This document shows positions 7,813-15,157 of a stretch of DNA of 27,332 bases, piece by piece. The stretch covers positions 1-27,332 of the forward strand of contig NZ_JBGFFE010000031.1 of assembly GCF_041224415.1 (NCBI RefSeq), written 5' to 3'. Position 1 is the stretch's first letter; every line of letters starts with the position of its first letter. This stretch comes from Clostridium_B lapidicellarium. Its GTDB lineage: Bacteria > Bacillota > Clostridia > Clostridiales > Clostridiaceae. Below the pieces are notes generated by a model. The model did not search any database. It saw nothing but the letters and a program-made list of their open reading frames with translations, and was not told the DNA's origin. The position numbers and the translations under genes were made by a program.

Positions 7813-9246
7813 TTGGAAGTTAAAGAGGAAAATAAATTAGGATTTATTCCATTAACTGGATTGGTTATAGGATCTATAATTGGCGGGGGAGCTTTTTCAT
7901 TTCCCGGAGATATGGCAAAAGTTGCAAGTCCAGGTGCAATTATCATAGCTTGGATTATTACAGGAATTGGAATGCTGACTCTTGGCTTTGTATTTCAAAA
8001 TTTATCTAACAGAAGGCCTGACTTAGACTGTGGTATTTATAGTTATGCCAAAGAAGGCTTTGGAAATTATGCGGGGTTTAATTGTGCATGGGGTCATTGG
8101 ATTAGTTCAATTCTGGGAAATGTTTCGTATATGGTTATGCTTTTTTGTACAATAGGATATTTTATGCCTATATTTGGCAATGGGAATAATTTACTTTCCA
8201 TTGTATGTGCCTCTGTATTAATATGGAGTATTAATGCGCTTATACTGAAGGGTGTAAAGACAGCTGCATTTGTAAATGTTTTAGCGACTATTGGCAAATT
8301 AATACCAATAATTGTGTTTATAATAATATCTTTAATTATGTTTAAAGTTAATATATTTACTTTGGATTTTTGGGGAAATATGAACACAAATCTAGGAAGT
8401 GTATTGAAACAGGTAAAAGGAACGATGCTTATAACATTATGGGCATTTATTGGGATAGAAAGTGCAGTGATATGTTCTGACAAGGCTAAAGTAAAAAAAG
8501 ATGTAAGTAAAGCAACGATAATAGGACTTTTAGGAACTCTTATCATATATGTTTTAATATCATTGTTGGCACTTGGTACAATGAAGCAGTCTCAGCTGGC
8601 TCAATTAAAAAGTCCTTCTATGGCATATGCCTTAGAATTTATAGTTGGTAAATGGGGTGCTGTAGTTGTAAATTTAGGTTTGATAATATCCTTATTAGGT
8701 GTATATCTCGGATGGACTCTAATATGTGCTGAATTAGCATATTCAGGAGCTCAGGGAGGAGCTTTCCCTGAATTTTTCAAAAAAGAAAATAAATATGGTA
8801 CACCATCAAGTTCGCTTTTCATGACGAGTTTATTAATTCAACTTTTTTTAATATGTGCTTTTTTTTCAAATAGTACTTATCAAGTGCTGTATTCTATTGC
8901 AAGTGCTGCAGTATTAGTCCCGTATTTTTTTAGTGCCTTATATTCATTAAAATTAACTATAACTAGGGAAACATACACTATAAGGGATAATAAAATAAGA
9001 AAAAGAGATATGTTTATATCAATAATCTCAGTTATATATGCAATATGGTTAATGTACGCAGCTGGCTTAAAATATATATTACTTCTTAGTATACTTTTTT
9101 CAGTAGGAATTTTTGTATTTTATAAAGCAAAAAAAGAAAAAAATACAATTGTTTTTACAAAAATTGAAAATATTATAGCAGTAATACTCATAATTGTCGG
9201 AGTTATAACTTTTTGCATGATGATAACGGGAAAATTAATAATTTGA
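7813..9246 (+). CDS. arcD: arginine (or citrulline):ornithine antiporter, APC family
   Basis: Integral membrane transporter of the amino acid-polyamine-organocation superfamily, about 12 predicted helices. The N-terminal PLTGLVIGSIIGGGAFSFPG is the usual substrate-backbone-binding first helix, and the following stretch fits the basic amino acid/ArcD-type antiporters. Position after arcB-arcC supports exchange of arginine or citrulline for ornithine. I chose the TTG at 7813 (477 residues) because GAAAGGAG (7796-7803) gives a 9-nt spacing; an in-frame ATG at 7792 would place that ribosome binding site inside the gene. Exact substrate is inferred. Confidence 0.87.
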   Translation: MEVKEENKLGFIPLTGLVIGSIIGGGAFSFPGDMAKVASPGAIIIAWIITGIGMLTLGFVFQNLSNRRPDLDCGIYSYAKEGFGNYAGFNCAWGHWISSILGNVSYMVMLFCTIGYFMPIFGNGNNLLSIVCASVLIWSINALILKGVKTAAFVNVLATIGKLIPIIVFIIISLIMFKVNIFTLDFWGNMNTNLGSVLKQVKGTMLITLWAFIGIESAVICSDKAKVKKDVSKATIIGLLGTLIIYVLISLLALGTMKQSQLAQLKSPSMAYALEFIVGKWGAVVVNLGLIISLLGVYLGWTLICAELAYSGAQGGAFPEFFKKENKYGTPSSSLFMTSLLIQLFLICAFFSNSTYQVLYSIASAAVLVPYFFSALYSLKLTITRETYTIRDNKIRKRDMFISIISVIYAIWLMYAAGLKYILLLSILFSVGIFVFYKAKKEKNTIVFTKIENIIAVILIIVGVITFCMMITGKLII

Positions 9247-9281
9247 CATATAAAATCAATCTGTTTTTTAAAACATAAAGT

Positions 9282-9322
9282 AGCCCAAAGACATCATAAT
9301 GTTGTTTAAACTTTGGGCTTTC
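9282..9322 (+). terminator. probable terminator of the arc operon
   Basis: AGCCCAAAG (9282-9290) pairs perfectly with CTTTGGGCT (9311-9319) across a 20-nt loop; only three T follow, so efficiency is uncertain. It marks the boundary between the arc genes and the GC-richer degraded segment. Confidence 0.6.
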
Positions 9323-9418
9323 GTGCAAGATCTGAAAGGAAGTAGCTTTTTTCATGGTGGGCGGCGTTATTGTAACGGCATTCGGCTTAATTATTCAGTT
9401 TTGTGAACCGGTTTTCTG

Positions 9419-9502
9419 CTATTCCTGCGGGTTGATCGTACCGATGTTGTTGTAGATGATTTCTATCTTGTTGTCGTTGACGGCGATTAGCCGTACGTCC
9501 TT
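9419..9502 (-). pseudogene. possible C-terminal fragment of a serine recombinase
   Basis: On the minus strand a frame bounded by stops reads DVRLIAVNDNKIEIIYNN followed by IGTINPQE and a stop. The pattern (basic/acidic strand, IEI-Y-N, hydrophobic IG) resembles the extreme C-terminus of large serine recombinases of transposons. Only about 27 residues remain in this frame; upstream homology is broken by stop codons. The call rests on a short match from memory and is weak. Confidence 0.25.
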
Positions 9503-9705
9503 TTATCGGTTGAAACGATAGAGATGGATAGAGGAATTTCATGTGTTGTTTCGGGTATTTTTGTGTCCGTATGCTCTGTCTGTAAAAGGGGAAATATCCG
9601 GATGGATATAAGATAGGCGGATGGGAAATACCGTGTTTAGGTATCATTTCGGAGTGCGTTAAATTTTACGTTGAATTTTACGAAGAATAAGGGTATAGAA
9701 GGAAA

Positions 9706-9879
9706 ATGGCTGAACTCCGTGTTTCCCCGGAAGCGGCGAATGACCTGAGGGAAATTCGGAAGTATACCGCCGTCCAGTTGGATGCACCGATTGCCGCCCA
9801 AAAGCTGGTGCCTCACATTCTGCAATCCATGCACAGTGAGGCCTCCACTTCGGCCCGTCATTCCACTTTAGCATATTAA
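9706..9879 (+). pseudogene. truncated ParE/RelE-family toxin
   Basis: An ATG with GAAGGAAA upstream opens a 57-codon frame starting MAELRVSPEAANDLREIRKYT, then LDAPIAAQKL and HIL. This fits the first two helices and strand of ParE/RelE-type toxins, which normally run about 95-110 residues. The similarity fades after about residue 43 and the frame stops early, lacking the catalytic C-terminal strands. No antitoxin gene is recognisable directly upstream. It is most likely an inactive remnant. GC content is higher than in the neighbours. Confidence 0.55.
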
Positions 9880-9957
9880 AATTTTTATATCAAGTGTGCC
9901 TACTAAGTTGAAGTCACTCATAGAATGACATAAAACCGCCGCCCTGCGCATTATGGC

Positions 9958-10359
9958 TTAGCTTAAAAGTTCTTTTACGTCCCTGTAAATGAGTATATTG
10001 GAAATTCCACCGTAGTATCTTATTATGCCGTCTATTACAGTTATGGGCGGAGAAAATCCTTTTTCTATGGTGCTTTTTACTCTAAGCTCCTCTTCGGTTG
10101 AAAAGACGAAATTTTTTAATTCTATGAATTTCAACTCTATGTTTTGTGCCACATCGCTTATTTCTAGAAAATTTTTTAAGTTCCGGTATAGATCACAGGT
10201 TTTCCTCGAAATCAACTTTCCCGCCGAATTTCCATCTCTGGCGGATTTACAACTTGAAGAAATCGGGCATTTGAAACAACTTGAATTTCCACAGCTGCAG
10301 TAGTTGATTCCTGATAAAATGGAGTTTTTATTTCCATATATTATTATTTCTATTTTCAT
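9958..10359 (-). CDS. small cysteine-rich protein of unknown function
   Basis: I do not recognise this 133-residue protein with confidence. The N-terminus (MKIEIIIYGNK) looks like a first beta strand, followed by a cysteine cluster CSCGNSSCFKCPISSSC (about residues 22-38) that could bind zinc or an Fe-S cluster. The C-terminal part has FSPPITVIDGIIRYYGGIS, reminiscent of the cis-proline side of a thioredoxin-like fold. AAAGGA precedes the ATG. It is divergent from iscS, and the gap between them holds hairpins. A redox or metal-related role fits the context but is inference. Confidence 0.7.
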   Translation of the reverse strand: MKIEIIIYGNKNSILSGINYCSCGNSSCFKCPISSSCKSARDGNSAGKLISRKTCDLYRNLKNFLEISDVAQNIELKFIELKNFVFSTEEELRVKSTIEKGFSPPITVIDGIIRYYGGISNILIYRDVKELLS

Positions 10360-10419
10360 ATCATAAAATCCTTTCGTGAACTAATTATATTTTAACATAA
10401 TGTGTGGAATTCTCCTACC

Positions 10420-10690
10420 TCCAGAGGCAGAAAATGAATAGCATTTGCCGATAGGCAATAAACGTGATAGACTATAATCAATGAAATTTGACAGCAATAA
10501 TCATTCAGTATTCTTTACTGAATTATCATCTAGTATTAGTTATGTGGTGCTCTAATAGCTGTAGTTAAAAAATATATAGAAAATCACTGAGGTTGGTTCG
10601 ACCTTTAAAGCTTAGGTAAACTTGTTTCGTTAGGAATATTGACTAAGAAGCCATCCACTTCTGTAAGTGGCGGCAGTTCACAAATAAAAT
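10420..10690 (+). ncRNA. candidate structured RNA upstream of iscS (6S-like by position only)
   Basis: A gene-free stretch contains several hairpins: TTGCC/GGCAA near 10447-10460, a 12-bp-class stem around ATTCAGTA/TACTGAAT near 10504-10525, and GCC-CCACTT/AAGTGG-GGC near 10652-10674. As I recall, in Bacillus a 6S RNA gene lies close to the iscS (yrvO)-trmU cluster, so 6S is one possibility. I could not build the characteristic closing stem and central bubble, and I see no clear terminator. It could instead be an untranslated regulatory leader of iscS. Confidence 0.3.
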
Positions 10691-10757
10691 TATTATATTA
10701 CAGCATTACAGCAGAATATTGTTTAAAAATTTTTTACCACAAAAGGAGGGACAATCG

Positions 10758-11927
10758 ATGAAGAGAGAAGTGTATATGGATTATGCAGCTACAACCTTCG
10801 TTAAACCGGAGGTTTTAGAGGAAATGAATCCATATTTTACTGAGTATTTTGGCAATCCTTCTTCGATTTATTATATATCAAGAAAAACTAAAATGGCAAT
10901 AGACAGGGCAAGGGAAGGTATAGCAGAGATCATAAATGCTGATAAAGACGAGATATTTTTTACAAGTGGAGGTTCTGAGTCGGATAACTGGGCTCTAAAG
11001 GGAATCGCAATGGCCAATGGAAAAAAAGGAAAACATATAATAACTACGGAAATAGAGCATCATGCTATTTTAAATACATGCAAATATTTAGAAAAACATG
11101 GATTTGAAATAAGTTATCTGCCGGTGGATGAGTATGGTACGGTCAGTCTGCAGGAGCTGAATAAAGCTATAAGAAAAGATACTGTACTTGTGTCCGTGAT
11201 GTTTGCAAATAATGAAATAGGAACTATAGAACCCATAAAGGATATAGGAAAATTGTGCAGGGAAAGAGGCATGCTGTTCCATACAGATGCAGTTCAGGCA
11301 GTTGGAAATATTCCAATAGATGTGCAGGATATGAATATAGATTTGCTTTCCATGTCATCTCATAAATTTTATGGACCCAAGGGCGTGGGAGTATTATATA
11401 TAAGGAAGGGGACTAAAATAGACAGCCTAATTCATGGGGGATCCCAGGAAAGAGGTAAAAGGGCTGGAACGGAAAATATTGCAGGTATAGTTGGCATGTC
11501 CAAGGCATTGAAAATTGCAGCTCAAAATAGAGATGATGAAAACAGAAGACTGATACATTTACGGGATAGACTTATAAGTAGAATTTTGAAAATACCCCGT
11601 TCCAGGTTAAATGGGCACAGGACCAACAGACTCCCGGGAAATGTGAATGTGACTTTTGACTTTGTAGATGGGGAAATTTTGGTGATGACCTTAGACAGCA
11701 TGGGCATATACGCCTCTACGGGAAGTGCATGTTCGGCGGGAGCGGTAGAACCTTCCCACGTACTTACAGCTATAGGACTTCCCGGGAGCAGTGCTAAGAG
11801 TTCTATAAGACTTACATTGGGGGCCAGAACTACTGAAGATGATGTGGATTATGTAGGGGACGTTCTGGAAAATACGGTTTCAAATTTGAGAAAAAACAAT
11901 GAAAAATGGAAGGAAGAACATAGATAG
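10758..11927 (+). CDS. iscS: cysteine desulfurase
   Basis: PLP enzyme that takes sulfur from cysteine as an enzyme persulfide and passes it to tRNA thiolation and Fe-S assembly. The 389 residues match the IscS/NifS group. PLP lysine K203 lies in SSHKFYGPKG, the stacking histidine in EHHAIL (H101-H102), and the catalytic cysteine C325 in STGSACSAG, on a long loop as in group I enzymes. The ATG at 10758 has an AGGAGG (10744-10749) at 8-nt spacing; the longer frame from 10719 would put this site inside the gene. It pairs with mnmA, 8 bp downstream. No iscU or Rrf2 regulator is adjacent. Confidence 0.95.
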   Translation: MKREVYMDYAATTFVKPEVLEEMNPYFTEYFGNPSSIYYISRKTKMAIDRAREGIAEIINADKDEIFFTSGGSESDNWALKGIAMANGKKGKHIITTEIEHHAILNTCKYLEKHGFEISYLPVDEYGTVSLQELNKAIRKDTVLVSVMFANNEIGTIEPIKDIGKLCRERGMLFHTDAVQAVGNIPIDVQDMNIDLLSMSSHKFYGPKGVGVLYIRKGTKIDSLIHGGSQERGKRAGTENIAGIVGMSKALKIAAQNRDDENRRLIHLRDRLISRILKIPRSRLNGHRTNRLPGNVNVTFDFVDGEILVMTLDSMGIYASTGSACSAGAVEPSHVLTAIGLPGSSAKSSIRLTLGARTTEDDVDYVGDVLENTVSNLRKNNEKWKEEHR

Positions 11928-11935
11928 GTGATAAT

Positions 11936-13012
11936 ATGGGTAACAAAGTAGTAGTGGGCATGAGCGGCGGTGTAGACAGTTCCGTTGCTGCGTACCTTTT
12001 AAAGAAGCAAGGATATGAAGTCATAGGAGTGACTATGCAGGTATGGCAGGATGATGATTATTATCAGGGCATGGAAGGTGGATGCTGTTCTTTAAGTGCA
12101 GTGGAGGATGCCAGAAACGTGGCGTATCACCTTCATATTCCGTATTATGTTATGAATTTCAAGGATGTATTTAAGAAAAATGTGATAGATTATTTTGTAG
12201 ATGAATATATAAAAGGCAGAACTCCCAATCCCTGTGTGGCTTGCAACAAATATATAAAATTTGAGGAACTTTTAAAAAGAGCAATGGAATTGGGGGCAGA
12301 TTATGTTGCCACAGGTCATTATGCTACGGTGAAAAAGGTGGATGGAAGATATCTGCTTATAAAGTCAAAAGATGTGAGAAAAGATCAGACCTATGCCCTT
12401 TATAATCTGACTCAATTTCAGCTGTCCCACACTCTTATGCCGTGTGGGATATATACTAAAAGGGAAGTGCGTAAAATAGCCAAGGAAATAGGCCTGTCGG
12501 TTCATGATAAAAAGGACAGCGAGGAGATATGTTTTATCCCTGACAATGACCATGGTTCATATATAAAGAGGACTGTGCCCGGAGCAGTGAAAGAAGGAAA
12601 CTTTGTTGATAAACGGGGAAATGTACTTGGAAAACACAGAGGAATAGTATATTATACGATAGGTCAGAGGAAAGGTCTTGGTATAGCTTTTGGGACTCCA
12701 ATGTACGTTATAGGCATAAACCCGACTGCAAATGAAGTTGTACTTGGAAAAGAAGAGGACATATTCAAAAAAAGTCTGATTGCCGCAGACATAAACTTTA
12801 TTCCCTTTGAAAAACTGGAAAAACCTATGAGAGTTCAAGCTAAAATAAGATATTCTGCCGTACCTGCGGAAGCAAACATATCCATGGAAGGCGATAAAAA
12901 AGTGAAGGTTGAGTTTTTAAAGGGACAGAGGGCTATTACAGAGGGTCAATCTGTGGTATTTTACGACGGTGATATTTTAATTGGCGGCGGAATTATTGAA
13001 ACTGTACAATAA
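11936..13012 (+). CDS. mnmA: tRNA-specific 2-thiouridylase
   Basis: Adds the 2-thio group to wobble uridine 34 of Lys, Glu and Gln tRNAs, using ATP and persulfide sulfur. The 358 residues match the family. The PP-loop SGGVDSS is at 10-16, the nucleophile C100 in TPNPCVACN and the second catalytic cysteine C199 in EEICFIPDN. TGHYA and the substrate-recognition segment are present. AGGTGAT precedes the ATG, 8 bp after iscS, its likely sulfur donor. The pair is a known operon arrangement in Firmicutes. Confidence 0.96.
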   Translation: MGNKVVVGMSGGVDSSVAAYLLKKQGYEVIGVTMQVWQDDDYYQGMEGGCCSLSAVEDARNVAYHLHIPYYVMNFKDVFKKNVIDYFVDEYIKGRTPNPCVACNKYIKFEELLKRAMELGADYVATGHYATVKKVDGRYLLIKSKDVRKDQTYALYNLTQFQLSHTLMPCGIYTKREVRKIAKEIGLSVHDKKDSEEICFIPDNDHGSYIKRTVPGAVKEGNFVDKRGNVLGKHRGIVYYTIGQRKGLGIAFGTPMYVIGINPTANEVVLGKEEDIFKKSLIAADINFIPFEKLEKPMRVQAKIRYSAVPAEANISMEGDKKVKVEFLKGQRAITEGQSVVFYDGDILIGGGIIETVQ

Positions 13013-13061
13013 TTCATGATAAAATTGAACTGTAAATATAATTATAAAGGAGATTTTGATT

Positions 13062-14210
13062 ATGAATGATTTGCCAAAAGTGTTTGATGATTTCAGTGAT
13101 TCCAGAAAAAAAGGATTTATAAGAATAAAAAATTTAAAAGATGAGGGCAAAAAAGTTGTGGGCACTTTCTGTACATTTACTCCATGGGAGATCATAAATG
13201 CCTCCGGTGCAGTAGCTGTATCCCTCTGTGCTAAAAGTGATGAAACCATAGAGGATGCAGAGAAATATCTTCCCAGAAATTTGTGCCCGCTTATAAAATC
13301 CAGCTATGGATTTGCAATAACCGACAAATGTCCCTATTTTTATTTTTCAGATTTAATAGTGGGGGAAACTACCTGTGATGGAAAAAAGAAAATGTATGAG
13401 TATTTGTCCAAAATAAAAAATGTACATGTCATGCAGCTGCCTCAAACCAATATGGGTGAAGATTCCTTTAAGCTGTGGAAAAATGAGATATTGAAGCTTA
13501 AAGCCAAATTGGAGGGAGAATTTGGTGTCAATATAACAGAGCAGGATATTCAAAAATCCATAAGAACCAGAAATAGGGAGAGAAAAGCTCTTATGGAGTT
13601 TTCCGCACTGGGAAAAATGGATCCGCCTCCTATAACGGGAATTGAAATGTTTAAAGTTTTAAATGGTGCTTCTTTCAAGTGGGATAAGAGTGCGGAAATA
13701 GATGAAATTCATAAATTGATAGATGATGTCATAGAAGAACAAAATAGCGGCAAAGAAAAGGTTTCCAAAAACGCGAAAAGAATACTTGTAACTGGGTGTC
13801 CTTTGGGAGAATCAACTGAAAAGATAATAAATGCCATAGAGAAAAATGGAGGAGTAGTTGTCTGTTATGAAAACTGCACGGGCATAAAAGAGACAAGCAG
13901 GTTGGTAGACGAGAGTAAAGATCCCATAGATGCTCTTACTGAAAAATATCTCAATATAGGTTGTTCCTGTATGACTCCAAATGACAATAGGAAAAGACTC
14001 ATATCGGAGCTTGTTGATGAGTACAAGGTTGATGGTGTGATTGATGTGATACTGCAGGCCTGTCATACGTACAGTGTGGAGTCTTATGGAATAAAAAAAT
14101 TTGTTACAGAGGAAAAAAATGTTCCATATATGAGCATTGAAACGGATTATTCACAGACTGACATAGGACAGATAAAGACCAGAGTGTCTGCATTTATAGA
14201 AATGCTGTGA
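13062..14210 (+). CDS. 2-hydroxyacyl-CoA dehydratase D-family / double-cubane cluster-type protein
   Basis: Belongs to the HgdB/FldC-like family that includes 2-hydroxyacyl-CoA dehydratase subunits and the double-cubane cluster protein (DCCP). The 382 residues carry eleven cysteines: C37 (GTFCTFTPWE), C56, C75 (NLCPLIKSSYGF), C90, C105 (TTCDGKKKMYE), C246 (TGCPLG), C268, C272 (ENCTG), C301 and C303 (GCSC), and C334 (QACHTY). Single-gene occurrence without a second dehydratase subunit favours a DCCP-like enzyme reducing small molecules over an acyl-CoA dehydratase. The BadF/HgdC-type ATPase needed by the family is not in the window. AAAGGAGA precedes the ATG; an in-frame TTG at 13056 is less likely. 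It lies 49 bp after mnmA and 3 bp before the next gene. Family secure, substrate unknown. Confidence 0.87.
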   Translation: MNDLPKVFDDFSDSRKKGFIRIKNLKDEGKKVVGTFCTFTPWEIINASGAVAVSLCAKSDETIEDAEKYLPRNLCPLIKSSYGFAITDKCPYFYFSDLIVGETTCDGKKKMYEYLSKIKNVHVMQLPQTNMGEDSFKLWKNEILKLKAKLEGEFGVNITEQDIQKSIRTRNRERKALMEFSALGKMDPPPITGIEMFKVLNGASFKWDKSAEIDEIHKLIDDVIEEQNSGKEKVSKNAKRILVTGCPLGESTEKIINAIEKNGGVVVCYENCTGIKETSRLVDESKDPIDALTEKYLNIGCSCMTPNDNRKRLISELVDEYKVDGVIDVILQACHTYSVESYGIKKFVTEEKNVPYMSIETDYSQTDIGQIKTRVSAFIEML

Positions 14211-14213
14211 TGC

Positions 14214-15068
14214 TTGCGGGAACATATTTCAAGACTGAAGAAAATAAAGGGGGAAAAGACGATAAGGATACTTGTAGTCTGTTCTGAAAAAAGTAATAAA
14301 TTGCCCGAAAATGAATTTTATATAAAAACCGACAGCAGATTTGCAAATTCAAAATTTATACCAAATATAGATGATTCCAGGAAAGTATGTACAGTATGCG
14401 GAAAGGAGTGCATCTGGTGCAGGGGAAGGTATAAACTGAACTTTAGGGAAAATATAAGTGAAATAGTGAAACTTCCTGATCTGTATAGAAAGTTCGAGGA
14501 TTTTCCATTGGATTACCTTCCCGATAAATTTAAGAAACATGATTTAGCCGTGTTGCTCGGAATACATGAGGATATAGTGCTTGAGATTCCAAAATTACTG
14601 CATGATAGTGGAGGAAAAGCACTCATTGCAGCCTGTGAAAGTGGAAGCTGGATGTCTAAGTGGACAAGAGAGAGACTGGCGGAGGAATGTAAAAGAAATC
14701 ATTTGCAGTATGCATTTCCAAAGCCCTTTTGTACGTTGGATTATGGAAAATTTCCAGTTATAAATGAATTTATAGATACTTTTAAGATGGGAAAACCGCA
14801 GTTCAGGCTGTTTGTGAATTGTAGAGACGTAATAGAAAGGGCGGAAGTTGTTATATCTGCCCCCTGTGGAAATGGCTATAATATAGCCAGACACCTTGAG
14901 AACAAAAAGCTTGGGGATGAGGCTAGAAGGGCTCTGGCCAAATACTGGCACAGTTATCCCTGCCTTGGAGACATGCATGTGGATGCCGAACTGGGAGATA
15001 CACCCCTGCATATAGCAGGATACACTCATTATAGTGCACTGGAAAAGGCCGAAATAGTGAGAATTTAA
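14214..15068 (+). CDS. DUF166 family protein with CxxC-x3-CxxC motif
   Basis: Recognised as a DUF166 protein (Pfam PF02593), a family mainly known from methanogens and anaerobes with no proven function. Typical pieces are PKPFCTLDY, a middle region with VVISAPCGNGYNIARHL and the final HYSALEKAEI. Near the N-terminus CTVCGKECIWC (C59, C62, C66, C69) could hold an Fe-S cluster or zinc. The start is uncertain: the only in-frame standard start is the TTG at 14214, with no Shine-Dalgarno. A strong GGGGG (14249-14253) sits 8 nt before an in-frame ATA (14262), directly before the family-like opening IRILVVCS. The gene is tightly coupled to the upstream cluster protein. Confidence 0.82.
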   Translation: MREHISRLKKIKGEKTIRILVVCSEKSNKLPENEFYIKTDSRFANSKFIPNIDDSRKVCTVCGKECIWCRGRYKLNFRENISEIVKLPDLYRKFEDFPLDYLPDKFKKHDLAVLLGIHEDIVLEIPKLLHDSGGKALIAACESGSWMSKWTRERLAEECKRNHLQYAFPKPFCTLDYGKFPVINEFIDTFKMGKPQFRLFVNCRDVIERAEVVISAPCGNGYNIARHLENKKLGDEARRALAKYWHSYPCLGDMHVDAELGDTPLHIAGYTHYSALEKAEIVRI

Positions 15069-15157
15069 AGAAAATTTTAGCTCCCATGTATTGCTTTTAG
15101 TAGAAATATGCTATAAAGTTGAATTAAAAGTAAATGAGGATGGGAGTTGAATTATGG

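Larger units (their letters stand above)
9330..9960. other. GC-richer, gene-poor segment, probably decayed mobile or toxin-antitoxin DNA
   Basis: Base and codon composition changes abruptly here (many GCC, CGG, CTG and CCG triplets), unlike the AT-rich neighbours. No intact long gene is visible on either strand. Short homology-like pieces include a ParE-like N-terminus on the plus strand and a possible recombinase C-terminus on the minus strand. I found no clear terminal inverted repeats or target-site duplications at its edges. Transfer from another genome followed by decay is the simplest reading. Confidence 0.5.

Noticed and set aside
9387..9861. Minus-strand open frames of 60-90 codons in the GC-richer segment
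   Set aside because: They have unnatural Pro/Arg/His/Gln-rich translations and no ribosome binding sites; they look like non-coding frames of decayed DNA.
10550..10620. tRNA-like T-arm (GGTTCGACC)
   Set aside because: No acceptor, D or anticodon arm can be assembled around it.
10719..10757. Upstream ATG at 10719 as the iscS start
   Set aside because: It would include the AGGAGG inside the gene and add 13 residues not typical of the family; 10758 is preferred.
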